Source of the DNA: an uncultured Candidatus Binatia bacterium | GTDB taxonomy: Bacteria > Desulfobacterota > Binatia > UBA9968 > JAJDTQ01 | Assembly (NCBI GenBank): GCA_958295985.1 | Contig: OY282432.1 | Coordinates: 2,327,001-2,391,000 of the forward strand | Reading direction: 5' to 3' | DNA: 64,000 nucleotides | In this document: positions 43,839-54,039 of the stretch, piece by piece | Layout of the letters: every line of letters starts with the position of its first letter | Position numbering within the stretch: the stretch's first letter is position 1 | Translations under genes and position numbers: made by a program | The notes under the pieces: generated by a model | Database searches by the model: none | What the model saw: the letters and a program-made list of their open reading frames with translations, nothing else | Told to the model about the DNA's origin: nothing

Positions 43839-44056
43839 GAGGAACTCCGGGAAAAGGGCCGCTCGGGTTCTTCACCGTCTCTGGCGCAACCCTCCAGATA
43901 GAAATCGAACGAGTCCCGGAAGGCTCGGCGGGCAAAATCGTAGCCCGCGCCGTTAGAATTTTCCAGTTGGTTCTGCCGCCAACCTGCCCCATAAACCAGG
44001 ACCACCTCACTATTCCCCTTCAAACGGTGCGCGGCCTTGGATAAAGCGGCGTTCAT
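43835..44056 (-). CDS. Small ORF, first gene of the DUF262 cassette
   Basis: 73 residues: MNAALSKAAHRLKGNSEVVLVYGAGWRQNQ...DGEEPERPFSRSSS. Not recognised. It begins the minus-strand cassette directly beside the divergent MFS gene at 44099, so the divergent region holds both promoters. May be an intact leader/antitoxin-like peptide or the N-terminal piece of a frameshifted gene joined to the 50-residue ORF. Confidence 0.4.
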   Translation of the reverse strand: MNAALSKAAHRLKGNSEVVLVYGAGWRQNQLENSNGAGYDFARRAFRDSFDFYLEGCARDGEEPERPFSRSSS

Positions 44057-44098
44057 CGGTTAGGTTTGAAACGCGAGATCGCGATTGTGAAACACGGT

Positions 44099-45298
44099 AT
44101 GAGATTCCGAGCCATCGGCAGGGACCGGCTGGTGCTCCTGGGTTATATCACCGGCGGGCATTGCGCCGTCCATTGGTTCATCCAGCTCTTCCCCATGATC
44201 CTGCCGCCCCTGAAGGTGGCGTTGCGCCTAAGCCACGTCCAGGTGGGGAGCCTGACCACCATGCGGGAGCTGACCACCGGGCTCATGAACCTGCCTGCCG
44301 GGCTTATGGCGGACCGCCTGGCGCGCTATCGCACGGCGATCCTTTCCTCGGCCGTGCTCGCGCTGGGGGCGGCGTACATCACCTTCGGCCTTGCCCCCGG
44401 CTATCTGTACGCGCTGGCCGCGGCGGGGCTGGTGGGAGTAGGCATCGCGCTCTGGCATCCCACGGCCATGGCGTCGCTGTCGAACCGGTTCCCGGAGAAC
44501 CGGGCCACCGCGTTTGCCATCCACGGCATGGGCGCCACCGTGGGCGACACCCTCACGCCAACGGTGGTGGGGATGCTTTTCGTGCTGTATCCGTGGCGCC
44601 ACTTCATGGCGTTGCAACTCCTTCTGGCCGTGGCGCTGGGCATTCCCCTGTGGCGAGGCTTGCGGGGCGTCTTCGCCATGTCGCCGCCCGCGTCCGGGAC
44701 CGGCGGCGCGCAAGCGTCGGGTCTGGGAGAGTTCCTCCGGAACCCCAACTTCCTCGGCATGGCCCTGGCCAACGGCCTGATGAACACCGGGCGGGTGCTG
44801 GTCATCACCTTCTTTCCCCTCTACGTGCAGGAGACCCTCGGCTACCCCTCCACGGGACTGGGTTACTACTACACGCTGCTGCACGTGATGGGCACGGTGT
44901 CGCAGCCGGTCCTGGGCTATCTCTCGGACCGTATGGGACGGAAGTGGGTGCTGCTGCCGGCGTTTTTGGCGCTGGCCGTGCTCTACACGCTGATACCGCT
45001 GGTGGGACCGGGGGTCCCGCTTGGGGTGGTCGTGACCCTGATCAGCCTGTTCTTCTACACCCTCACCAACATCACTGCGGCTGCGGTTGTGGACGTGGCC
45101 GGCTCCCGCATCCAGGCCACTTCCCTGGGGATCACGTTCCTGTCCAACAGCATGTTCACCCTGCCCGGCCCGGTCATCGCCGGCTACCTGATCGGGCTCT
45201 ACGGCATGGGCTCGGTGTTCTATCTGTCCGGCGGACTGCTGCTGGCCGCCGCGGTGGTGATCATCCCGTTGCGGCTTTACCGGGGCTCGGGACGGTGA
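44099..45298 (+). CDS. MFS transporter
   Basis: ATG at 44099 is the likeliest start (GTG at 44087 and TTG at 44066 are alternatives), giving 399 residues with twelve membrane helices. Two MFS-type loops are visible: AGLMADRLARYRTAIL after helix 2 and YLSDRMGRKWVLLPAF between helices 8 and 9. It resembles the drug:H+ antiporter/'MFS-1' group. Ends in a GTGA overlap with the PPTase gene, so the pair is translationally coupled. The export of a siderophore or polyketide/peptide made by a carrier-protein-dependent enzyme is conceivable. Confidence 0.88.
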   Translation: MRFRAIGRDRLVLLGYITGGHCAVHWFIQLFPMILPPLKVALRLSHVQVGSLTTMRELTTGLMNLPAGLMADRLARYRTAILSSAVLALGAAYITFGLAPGYLYALAAAGLVGVGIALWHPTAMASLSNRFPENRATAFAIHGMGATVGDTLTPTVVGMLFVLYPWRHFMALQLLLAVALGIPLWRGLRGVFAMSPPASGTGGAQASGLGEFLRNPNFLGMALANGLMNTGRVLVITFFPLYVQETLGYPSTGLGYYYTLLHVMGTVSQPVLGYLSDRMGRKWVLLPAFLALAVLYTLIPLVGPGVPLGVVVTLISLFFYTLTNITAAAVVDVAGSRIQATSLGITFLSNSMFTLPGPVIAGYLIGLYGMGSVFYLSGGLLLAAAVVIIPLRLYRGSGR

Positions 45299-46065
45299 CG
45301 CGTGCGGAACCCGTCGTGACGCGCTGGTCGCCTCCGGCACGGAACACGGAGTTGCGGAGTGATGCAGTACAAGTGTGGCGTACGGCGACCGAGGTTGCCG
45401 ATTCCCGCATGGCCGCTCTATACGACGTCCTGGCGCCCGACGAACGGGCGCGCGCGGACCGGTTCCGCTTCGAGGAGGACCGGCGACGGTTCACGGTAGC
45501 CCGGGGGGTGCTGCGAAGCATCCTGGCGCTTTACCTCGACGTGGAGCCTGCCGCCATCGAGTTCCGTTACGGCGCCCACGGCAAGCCGTCGCTGGCGGAA
45601 ACCGTCGATGGCTGCGACGTGCGCTTCAACCTGTCCCATTCGCACGGGCTGGCGCTGCATGCCTTCGCCATCGGTCGCGAGGTCGGCGTCGACGTCGAGC
45701 ACATGCGCGCGGATACCGACGTGATGGGGGTCGCCCGGCATTCCTTCTCGCCGGGGGAGGTGGAAGCCTTGTCAAGCCTCCCGGCGGGACAGCGGCGCGA
45801 GGGCTTCTTCAATGGCTGGACCCGGAAGGAGGCGTTCATCAAGGCCCACGGCGAGGGTGTCGCGTTGGGTCTGAGCCGGTTCGATGTGGCGTTGCGGCCG
45901 GGCGAACCCGCGGCGTTGTTGCGGTTCGACGGAGACCCCGGGGAAGTGGCGAGATGGTCCATGCGCGCCCTGGACGCGGGTGAGGGTTACAAGGCCGCGC
46001 TGGCGGTGGAAGGGAAGGGATGGGATCTCAGGTGTTGGGATTACCCCGACCACGGCTTGACCTGA
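45295..46065 (+). CDS. 4'-phosphopantetheinyl transferase (Sfp/AcpT family)
   Basis: Start at GTG 45295 inside the MFS stop (GTGA); the frame is open upstream as antisense noise. 256 residues. Sfp-type motifs are present: VGVDVEHMR and FFNGWTRKEAFIKAHGEGV (W-x-R-K-E-A with Mg-binding acidic residues). It transfers phosphopantetheine from CoA to carrier proteins. No PKS, NRPS or fatty acid synthase is in the window. Sfp-like length implies broad specificity for a secondary-metabolite pathway elsewhere. Confidence 0.88.
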   Translation: MTRAEPVVTRWSPPARNTELRSDAVQVWRTATEVADSRMAALYDVLAPDERARADRFRFEEDRRRFTVARGVLRSILALYLDVEPAAIEFRYGAHGKPSLAETVDGCDVRFNLSHSHGLALHAFAIGREVGVDVEHMRADTDVMGVARHSFSPGEVEALSSLPAGQRREGFFNGWTRKEAFIKAHGEGVALGLSRFDVALRPGEPAALLRFDGDPGEVARWSMRALDAGEGYKAALAVEGKGWDLRCWDYPDHGLT

Positions 46066-46070
46066 ACCCG

Positions 46071-46101
46071 CTGGATTCCGGGTCAAGTCCGGAATGACGG
46101 G
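46071..46101. repeat. Dispersed CGGAATGACGGG repeat, copy 3
   Basis: CTGGATTCCGGGTCAAGTCCGGAATGACGGG downstream of the PPTase. Inverted with respect to copy 1. Confidence 0.5.
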
Positions 46102-46183
46102 TGCAGGCACTGGGGTCCCGTCTTCTGAATAATCGAATTATCTACGTAGTATTTCGTATCGATCGCTGAGGGGGGAGATTCAC

Positions 46184-46732
46184 ATGGCGCGCATCGCGAA
46201 GATCGAGAGAAGGGAAGACCTGAGCCCGGAGCACCATGCGGTGTTCGATGCCATCGCGGAGAGCCGCGGCAGGGTGCAGGGGCCGTTTCCCATGCTGCTG
46301 CACAGTCCGGAGTTGGCCGGCCGCGTGGCCCACCTGGGCGCCCACGTGCGCTTCGAGATGGGGCTTCCCCAAAGGCTCAAGGAGCTGGTGATCCTCACCG
46401 TGGCGCGGGAGCTGGACTGCCGGTTCGAGTGGTCGGTGCATGCCGGGCACGCGCGCGCCGCGGGCGTGCCGGATGAATGCATCGAGGCCCTGCGAGAGCG
46501 CAACGAGCCGTCGGGGCTCACTCCGGGGGAAGCCGGCGTCTGCCGCTACGCGCAGGAGCTGCTGCGCTCCCATCGCGTGAGCGGACCGACCTTCGCCGCG
46601 GTGGAGAAGAGCCTGGGAGCGACGGGGTGCGTGGAGCTTTCCGCGCTCATCGGATACTATGTGCTGCTGGCCTGCGTCCTCAACTCCATGGAGGTGGAGC
46701 CCGCGGAGGGCGAGAAGCCGCTGGATCCATAA
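46184..46732 (+). CDS. Carboxymuconolactone decarboxylase-family (AhpD-like) protein
   Basis: 182 residues. One CMD domain: LGAHVRFEMGLPQRLKELVILTVARELDCRFEWSVHAGHARAAGVPD. Only one Cys (in ELDCRFEW) stands at the place of the C-x-x-C of AhpD, so peroxidase activity through a disulfide is unlikely; many CMD proteins with a Glu-Cys-His pattern act on lactones or as small oxidoreductases. Overlaps the upstream end of the sulfatase operon (stop TAA overlaps that gene's possible ATG at 46732). Confidence 0.8.
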   Translation: MARIAKIERREDLSPEHHAVFDAIAESRGRVQGPFPMLLHSPELAGRVAHLGAHVRFEMGLPQRLKELVILTVARELDCRFEWSVHAGHARAAGVPDECIEALRERNEPSGLTPGEAGVCRYAQELLRSHRVSGPTFAAVEKSLGATGCVELSALIGYYVLLACVLNSMEVEPAEGEKPLDP

Positions 46733-46761
46733 TGGCTGCCGAAGACACGGGACGGAAGCAC

Positions 46762-48357
46762 ATGAACGACAGACCCAACTTTCTTTTCATCATCACCGAC
46801 CAGCACCGGGCGGACCATCTGGGCTGCTACGGCAATCCGGTGGTGCGGACGCCGCACATCGACGGGTTGGCGTCGTCGGGCGCCCGCTTCGAGCGGTTTT
46901 ACACGGCCACGCCCATCTGCATGCCCAATCGCGCGACGCTGATGACCGGCCGGATGCCGTCGCTCCATGGCGTCCGGCACAACGGCATCCCGCTGTCCCT
47001 CGACGCGACGACTTTCGTCGATGTCATGGCCGCGGCCCGATATCACACGGCCCTCATCGGCAAGTGCCACCTCCAGAGCATCAAGGACGATCTCCCGGTC
47101 ATCGGCATGCCCGAGGCGGATACGGACAGAATCCGCCCCCCGGAGGCGCTAAGCGAGGCGTGGAAGGGCAACCGCGGCCGCTACGACCAGGAGCTTCCGT
47201 CCACCTGGGCGCGGGAGCCGGACTTCGAGCCGGTGCTGCCGTACTACGGTTTCCAGCACGTGGAGCTGTGCATCAAGCACGCCGATCAGGTGGTGGGGCA
47301 CTACGAGCGTTGGCTGCGGGCGCGCCACCCGGACCCCGACTCCCTGCGCGGGGCGGACCATCAGCTTCCGGGCAACGACTGCCAGGCGCCCCAGGCATGG
47401 CGCACCCGCGTGCCCGAAGAACTGTACCCCACCCGCTACGTGGCCGAGCGCACCATGGCGTTCCTGGAGGAACACGCGCGCTCGGGGCGGGAGCGGCCGT
47501 TCTTCCTCCAGTGCTCGTTTCCCGACCCGCATCACGCCTTCACGCCGCCCGGGCGGTACTGGGACCTCTACCATCCGGAGCAGGTCTCCCTGCCGCGCTC
47601 GTTCCACCGGGGTGAGCATCCGGTGCTGCCGCATCTGGCCCGCCTCTACGAGGAGCGCGACCGGGGCGAGGCCAACCGTAACGGCCAGCGGGGCTTCGCC
47701 ATCACCGAGCGGGAAGCGCGGGAAGCCATCGCGCTGACCTACGGCATGATCACCATGATCGACGACGCCATCGGCCGCATTCGGGCGCGGCTGGAAGCCC
47801 TGGGGCTGGCGGACGACACGGTCATCGTCTTCACCAGCGACCACGGGGATTTCATGGGCGATCACCAGCTCCTGCTCAAGGGCGCGCTGCACTATCGCGG
47901 GCTGGTGCGGGTGCCGTTCATCTGGGTGGACCCGGCGGCGGCGGAGAGGGGAGTGGTCAACCCCGGGCTGTGCGGCACCCTGGACCTGCCCGGCACCATC
48001 CTGCACCGGGCCGGCCTGGAAGGGCACAACGGCATGCAGGGGGTGAGCCTGCTGCCGGCCGTGGACGGCTCGGACACGGGCTACGATTCGTTGCTCATCG
48101 AGGAGCACCAGCGCCGCGGCTACATGGGCTTCGACAACAATTTCCGGGCTCGCACCCTGATCACCCCGGACCGGCGCCTGACCCTTTACGAAGGCGCCGG
48201 CTGGGGTGAGATCTACGACCTCGACAACGACCCGGACGAGATGCACAACCTGTGGGACGAGCCGGGCTCCCGACGCGCCGAGCTCACCGAGGCCCTGGCC
48301 CGCAAGATGATGGCACTTGCCGACACGAGTCCTCTGGCCACCCATCACGGACCATAG
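46762..48357 (+). CDS. Sulfatase-family hydrolase (arylsulfatase/phosphonate monoester hydrolase-like)
   Basis: Start set at ATG 46762 (MNDRPNFLFIITDQHRADHLGCYG); an in-frame ATG at 46732 is possible. 531 residues. Formylglycine site ICMPNRATLMTGR with Cys53; canonical sulfatases read C-x-P-S-R, here C-x-P-N-R, as in some phosphonate monoester hydrolases. Metal ligands in ITDQHR and FTSDHGDFMGDH. Needs a formylglycine-generating enzyme or anaerobic maturase from elsewhere. Co-transcribed with the CMD protein 29 bases upstream and probably with the LLM gene after it. Confidence 0.9.
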   Translation: MNDRPNFLFIITDQHRADHLGCYGNPVVRTPHIDGLASSGARFERFYTATPICMPNRATLMTGRMPSLHGVRHNGIPLSLDATTFVDVMAAARYHTALIGKCHLQSIKDDLPVIGMPEADTDRIRPPEALSEAWKGNRGRYDQELPSTWAREPDFEPVLPYYGFQHVELCIKHADQVVGHYERWLRARHPDPDSLRGADHQLPGNDCQAPQAWRTRVPEELYPTRYVAERTMAFLEEHARSGRERPFFLQCSFPDPHHAFTPPGRYWDLYHPEQVSLPRSFHRGEHPVLPHLARLYEERDRGEANRNGQRGFAITEREAREAIALTYGMITMIDDAIGRIRARLEALGLADDTVIVFTSDHGDFMGDHQLLLKGALHYRGLVRVPFIWVDPAAAERGVVNPGLCGTLDLPGTILHRAGLEGHNGMQGVSLLPAVDGSDTGYDSLLIEEHQRRGYMGFDNNFRARTLITPDRRLTLYEGAGWGEIYDLDNDPDEMHNLWDEPGSRRAELTEALARKMMALADTSPLATHHGP

Positions 48358-48411
48358 GAGCCTGCATCAGCCAATAGCGGGATGCGTGCGTCCGGCAGGG
48401 AGGACGAACCC

Positions 48412-49440
48412 ATGGGACACGACGGACTGGACTTCGGCCTGGGGTTGCGCGCGCGGCATCCGTCCATGCTGGCGGAGCAGTCGCGCCAGGCGGAGGACGC
48501 GGGGTTCAGCCACATCTGGTTGTACGATTCGCCGCGCTGCGCCGAGCCCTACGTTTCCCTGCCGTATTGCGCCATGGCCACGTCCCGGGCCGTGGTCGGC
48601 CTGGCGGTGACCAATATGCAGACCCGCGACCCCACGGTGGTGGCCAACGCCTTCGCGACTCTCGCTATCCTCACCGGGGGCCGGGTCAAGTTCGGCCTCG
48701 GGCTCGGCGACAGCGCGGTGAAGTTCATCGGCAAGAGGCCGTCCCGTTTCGATGCTTTCCGTGAAGGGGTGGACGTCGTGCAGGGGCTGCTGCGGGGCGA
48801 GGGCGTGTCATACAACGGCCGGCAGCTGAAGCTGCCCGCGCTGCCCGAGGTGAAGCCCGCGCTCCTGCTGGCGGCGGAGGCGCCGCGGACCTTCGCGTTG
48901 GCCGGGGCGGCCGCGGACGGCGCCATCATCAGTCCGGGCGGGTCTGTGCGCTTCCTGCGCTACGCTATCGAAAAGATCCGCGAAGGCGCGGTCCGGGCCG
49001 GGCGGGACCCGGATGCGCTCCACGTCTGCGCCTGGACCCACTGCGTCGTGGGCGAGACAACGCAACAGGCCATGGATGCGCTGGCGCCCGAGGTGGGCCG
49101 GACCCTGGTGAAGGCGTCGGTGCGGATTCCCCCCGAGGTCCTGGGTGCGTCCGAGCCATTGCTGTCGGCGGAGTTGCGCGCCCACGTCCTTCGGGAGGCC
49201 ACGCGGCAGGACCACGAATACGATCTCGCGCGGACCCTCCGTTCCGCCCTGGGCGACGAGCTGTTCCGGGAGATGACCTTGGCGGGCACGCCCGACGACT
49301 GCGCCCGGAAGATCGACGAACTAAGGGGCGTCCACGGGCTCAGCCAGCTCATCATCAACGTCTACGGGAACGATCGGGAATTTGCGCTGAAGGCGTTGGG
49401 GAGCGAGATGGCCCGCGGTCCTTCGGCTCCGCTTCGCTAG
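48412..49440 (+). CDS. LLM-class oxidoreductase, F420/H4MPT-reductase-like type
   Basis: ATG 48412 chosen (GGGAGGACG nearby), 342 residues. GHIWLYDSPRC, TNMQTRDPTVVANAFATLAILTGGRVKFGLGLGDSAV, and a FYGNDREFALK end match the F420-type branch. Fifth LLM protein of the window, related to the one at 8166. Spacing of 54 bases to the sulfatase suggests one transcript. A sulfatase-monooxygenase-CMD trio would fit desulfation and oxidation of a sulfated aromatic or sugar. Confidence 0.85.
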   Translation: MGHDGLDFGLGLRARHPSMLAEQSRQAEDAGFSHIWLYDSPRCAEPYVSLPYCAMATSRAVVGLAVTNMQTRDPTVVANAFATLAILTGGRVKFGLGLGDSAVKFIGKRPSRFDAFREGVDVVQGLLRGEGVSYNGRQLKLPALPEVKPALLLAAEAPRTFALAGAAADGAIISPGGSVRFLRYAIEKIREGAVRAGRDPDALHVCAWTHCVVGETTQQAMDALAPEVGRTLVKASVRIPPEVLGASEPLLSAELRAHVLREATRQDHEYDLARTLRSALGDELFREMTLAGTPDDCARKIDELRGVHGLSQLIINVYGNDREFALKALGSEMARGPSAPLR

Positions 49441-49499
49441 CGCTCCGCTACGCCTGTCCCGAGCTTGCCGCAGGACACCCGCCGACCGATCCCGGTCCC

Positions 49500-50429
49500 C
49501 TACAGCGGCACCGCCTCGCTTCCCTCCGGCACCTTGTCCTTGTCGATGTGACGTAGCGCCTGATACACGAAGTCGTGCCCGAACATCTCGGTCCAGCCTT
49601 TTTGCAGCCGTCCCACCACGGGTCCGGGCTTGCCGTCGCCGATGGCATTGCCGTTGATGCGGGTCAGCGGCAGCACGCAGCGTGAGGTGGTGGTCATGAA
49701 CGCTTCGTCCGCGTTCATGATGTCGTACAACTGGAAGTGGGTCTCATCCACCGGGATGCCCAGGTGCTGCGCGATTTCCAGCACCGCGCCCCGGGTCACG
49801 CCCGACAGAATGGTCTGGACCGGCGCGGTGACCAGCGTGCCGTTGCGCACGATCCAGAAATTCGCCGCGGTGAGCTCGGTGACGTTCCCCTCCAGGCTCA
49901 GCAGCAGCGCATAGGCCTCAGGGTCCACCAACTGGGCCTGCTGTTCCGCCAACCATAGATGCATGCGGCTGGTGCTCTTGATCTTCGGGTCCCATACCTG
50001 GGTGGGGATGGCGCGAATGTGGGTGGTGATCACGTGGCCGCCGTAGATGTAGTGGTGGGCGAACTTGTGGAAGCCGATGGGCTCGCACAGGATCACCACC
50101 GTGGCCCGGCCGGCGGTGTCCGGTCCCCGGGTGATGTAGTGGCCCACGAAGTAGTCCTCGTCGGGACCCAGCAGCCCGCGGTTCTGTCTCACCAGTTCCA
50201 CGGTCGTCTCGTGCATCTCGTCCGCGGTGAGGCCGGAGTCCAGCCGTATCGCCTTGAGCGATCGGTAGAGCCGCGCGATGTGCCGGTCCAGGTGGAATAT
50301 CTCTCCCCGGAAGGTCCGGGTCCGTTCGAAGACCCCCAACCCGGACAGGAACCCTCGATCGTAGATGGAAACGCTCGCCCCGCTCTCGGGGACGAACTCG
50401 CCGTTGACGTATGCCGTGCGCTCTGCCAT
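49500..50429 (-). CDS. Class IV PLP aminotransferase (branched-chain/D-amino-acid type)
   Basis: Start at ATG 50429 with AAGGAG upstream; the frame continues further upstream without homology. 309 residues. The PLP lysine is Lys151 (IKSTSRMHLWLA), the PLP phosphate region is SLEGNVTELTAANFW, and the early YVNGEFVPESGASVSIYDRGFL is characteristic. Function is ILV aminotransferase, D-alanine aminotransferase or aminodeoxychorismate lyase. The T-T-T-S-R-C-V-L-P motif is nearer BCAT. Stands between the LLM gene (convergent) and the HAD phosphatase. Confidence 0.9.
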   Translation of the reverse strand: MAERTAYVNGEFVPESGASVSIYDRGFLSGLGVFERTRTFRGEIFHLDRHIARLYRSLKAIRLDSGLTADEMHETTVELVRQNRGLLGPDEDYFVGHYITRGPDTAGRATVVILCEPIGFHKFAHHYIYGGHVITTHIRAIPTQVWDPKIKSTSRMHLWLAEQQAQLVDPEAYALLLSLEGNVTELTAANFWIVRNGTLVTAPVQTILSGVTRGAVLEIAQHLGIPVDETHFQLYDIMNADEAFMTTTSRCVLPLTRINGNAIGDGKPGPVVGRLQKGWTEMFGHDFVYQALRHIDKDKVPEGSEAVPL

Positions 50430-50542
50430 GGGACTCTCCTTTTCGGACGTTGACTGACTCCCCATCGTAGGACGTTCCACGCCGGTCTGTAAACCGGATT
50501 CGACGGGGTGCTCTGCCGTGACCCCGCCGGCGTCGGCCGGCC

Positions 50543-51208
50543 TTACCCGGCTACGAGCAACAACCGTAACAACTCGTCGGGCGAGTCCACGATGAAATCG
50601 GGGGATTCCTGCTCCAGGGTCTTGCGGGTCTGGTAGCCCCAGGTGACCGCGGCGGTGCGCACGCCCGCGAGCCGGCCTTGGCGGATGTCGCCCCGGGTGT
50701 CGCCGATCATGAAGCCTTCCTCCGGGCGATGCCCCAGGCGCTCCAGCGCGTGCCGGATCTTGTCGCTCTTGGCGCCCGGCTGTCCGGCGTCGAGCACCAG
50801 GGAGACGCACTCGTCCACGCCGTTCAGGGAGAGCCCCTGCCTGACGAGGTGGTCGTAGTTGGACGTGACGACGACGAGGGTGTGTCGCTCGGACAGGGTC
50901 TTCAGCAGATCGGGGATGCCCGGGAACAGGGTCGGTGCGTAGCCGCCGGCTTCGAGCAGGGCGTGTACGTGCCGGGTGTAGCTTTCAATGTGGCCCGCGG
51001 GCACCCCCAGCAGCGTGGCGAGGCCGGTGGCGCTCAGGTCTTCGATGGTTTCGAAATCGTTCCGGGTCGGAAGACGGCCCAGTCCGGTGTCCGCGGCCGT
51101 TCGCCGGAAGGCGGTCAGGAGTTGGTCGAAGGAGTCGACGAGGACGCCGTCGTAATCGAAGTGGAGCAGCATGGAGGGGACCCGTACACTTCGGGCGGTC
51201 AGGTCCAC
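50543..51208 (-). CDS. HAD-family phosphatase (phosphoglycolate phosphatase-like)
   Basis: 221 residues. FDYDGVLVDS (D-x-D nucleophile), VVVTSNYDHLV (motif II), AGQPGAKSDKIRHALE (Lys), and MIGDTRGDIRQGRLAG (motif IV). Cap domain between residues 30 and 95. Probably removes phosphate from a small metabolite. Alternative start Met13 at 51172. Forty bases before the MoxR gene's end on the same strand, so it follows moxR in transcription, standing where DUF58 is expected. Confidence 0.87.
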   Translation of the reverse strand: MDLTARSVRVPSMLLHFDYDGVLVDSFDQLLTAFRRTAADTGLGRLPTRNDFETIEDLSATGLATLLGVPAGHIESYTRHVHALLEAGGYAPTLFPGIPDLLKTLSERHTLVVVTSNYDHLVRQGLSLNGVDECVSLVLDAGQPGAKSDKIRHALERLGHRPEEGFMIGDTRGDIRQGRLAGVRTAAVTWGYQTRKTLEQESPDFIVDSPDELLRLLLVAG

Positions 51209-51247
51209 GTGCGACCGTCCGCCCTGCGGCGAGGCGCCGCGGGCCGT

Positions 51248-52276
<1,029 letters not shown>

Positions 52277-52315
52277 GGTGGTAGGATCCTTCCGGGCGGT
52301 TGCCGTCCGCGGCCG

Positions 52316-53932
52316 CTAACCGCGCAGTTTCCGCATGACCTGTCGGGTCTTGCGCGCCCCTTCGTCGTCCCCCGTGGCCTCATAGACTCCGCTGAGGACG
52401 TGGTACACTCCCGGGTGGAACGGATTGATCTGGAGCGCTTCCAGCAGGGCGTCGCGCGCCCGTGTGTCGTCGCCGGCCTCGTGGTGAAGCCGGCCCATCA
52501 GGTAATAGGTGTGCACCTGGTCGGGGTCGAGATACCGGGCTTTCTCCAGGTGCGGCAGCGCCTCGTCGTAGCGCCGTGAGTGGATCAGGGTCTCGCCCAG
52601 CCGGTTGAGGATGACGGTGGAGTTGGGTCCGGCCCGAAGCGCCCGGCGGTACTCGGCGCCGGCGGCCCGAAGGCGGCCGCGCTGGCGCAGGCGGTCGCCC
52701 AGGTGGGTCCGGTTCCTGGCGATCTCCGACTGGATCTCGTTCAGCGCGACGGCAGGCTGCGTGTCCCCGTCGTCCGCTACCTTGTAGCTGCGCAGGCGGC
52801 TGCCCTGGACCGCGGCCAGCCCCTGCCCCTGGATGAACCGGCGCCAGTCGGCCTCGAAACCGTCCAGCGGCGCGCCCATGACCGCTTCGATGGCCTCGGC
52901 GGTGGAGCGGCGCTTCACATGGGAGAGCACCTCCCGCATGCCCGACGGGCCTTTCACCTGCAGGATGTAATCCACCGCGGAGGCTGCCTCGGCGTAGGCG
53001 AGCTGCACCTGCTCCGGGGTATCCAGGCGTATGAGCGAAGGTTCCATGTCCTCGAAGCTCACGAACTCCTGCTCCTCGATGGCCCTGGCCAGCAGAGTCT
53101 CGTTGGCCGGGGTCAGGTAGTCCGGCCTCGGCCCCTGAACGGGCTTCCGCCACACGGTTTCGTAGTAGCGGGCGATGCCTTCGTGCAGCCAGATGGGCGC
53201 CTTGTTCCGGGTCAGGTTGACGATGGCCAGGTGAATGTACTCGTGGGTGAGGGAATCGAGCCAGCGGTATCCATGGGCCATCACCCGCGGGGAGATGATC
53301 ATGACCTTGTTGAACTTGCACAAACCGATGGCGCCGGTTTCCTCGATATCGCGCAGGGTCAGGGTCGTAATGGCGTTGAAGGACTGCACGTCCGGAGCGA
53401 TCTCGACCCGCACCTTGCTCCGGGGCCGGTAGCCCAGCGCGCGTTCCACTTCCCGGTGCGCCTGCTCCAGCGCCTCCAGCGCGGGTTCCGCCAGAATGCC
53501 GTCGTTCTCTTCGTGGAGGTACAGCAGGAAGTGACGGCTCTCGTAACGCTTGAAGTGTCGGGTGACGTCGTGGGTCCGCTGCAGCAGCAGCCGCAGGGCC
53601 TGGCGTTGGTCGTCCTCGGCATCGATGGCCAGGGCCTTCTCCACCGCGGCGAGGGCCTTGGGATAGGCGCCCTCGTAGTAGGCCAGGAGCGCGGCCAGGT
53701 CCAGCGCGTCCACGGATTGCGGCCGTGCCGCCATGAGCCGTTCGATAACCGGCCGGGCCTCCTCCACCTGCCAGGCGCCCATGAGCTCTCTTGCCGTCTC
53801 GATCGCGGAACCGTTCGGCCGCGGCTCCGCGGCGTGTCCGGAGGAGGCGACGCCAAGGGCGAGGAGCGCGACGAGCCACAGGACCTGGCAACGGTGTTCG
53901 AAGAATGAGGGAAATGGGGGAAATCTCTTCAT
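52316..53932 (-). CDS. TPR protein with MA-type metallopeptidase domain
   Basis: Start at Met 53932, 538 residues. N-terminal signal peptide (core VLWLVALLALGVASSGHAA). One TPR stretch, then a peptidase MA-like domain: HEYIH (His230-His234) with the distal Glu251 of LHEGIARYYE, a gluzincin zinc site. The C-terminal half is TPR (LNRLGETLIHSRRYDEALPHLEKARYLDPDQ, YYLMGRLHHEAGDDTRARDALLEALQINP). Periplasmic or outer-face peptidase of unknown substrate, characteristic of MoxR/DUF4175 clusters. Between DUF4175 and MoxR, 39 bases before MoxR. Confidence 0.85.
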   Translation of the reverse strand: MKRFPPFPSFFEHRCQVLWLVALLALGVASSGHAAEPRPNGSAIETARELMGAWQVEEARPVIERLMAARPQSVDALDLAALLAYYEGAYPKALAAVEKALAIDAEDDQRQALRLLLQRTHDVTRHFKRYESRHFLLYLHEENDGILAEPALEALEQAHREVERALGYRPRSKVRVEIAPDVQSFNAITTLTLRDIEETGAIGLCKFNKVMIISPRVMAHGYRWLDSLTHEYIHLAIVNLTRNKAPIWLHEGIARYYETVWRKPVQGPRPDYLTPANETLLARAIEEQEFVSFEDMEPSLIRLDTPEQVQLAYAEAASAVDYILQVKGPSGMREVLSHVKRRSTAEAIEAVMGAPLDGFEADWRRFIQGQGLAAVQGSRLRSYKVADDGDTQPAVALNEIQSEIARNRTHLGDRLRQRGRLRAAGAEYRRALRAGPNSTVILNRLGETLIHSRRYDEALPHLEKARYLDPDQVHTYYLMGRLHHEAGDDTRARDALLEALQINPFHPGVYHVLSGVYEATGDDEGARKTRQVMRKLRG

Positions 53933-54039
53933 GGCTCTTGATGAAACCGGCGGCGCCGGGCCGGCCCCGGTGGCGGGCTGCGCCCGCTTCCAGTGTCCCG
54001 TCACACACATACGTTAGCTTTCGACTATTGCGCTTTCGA

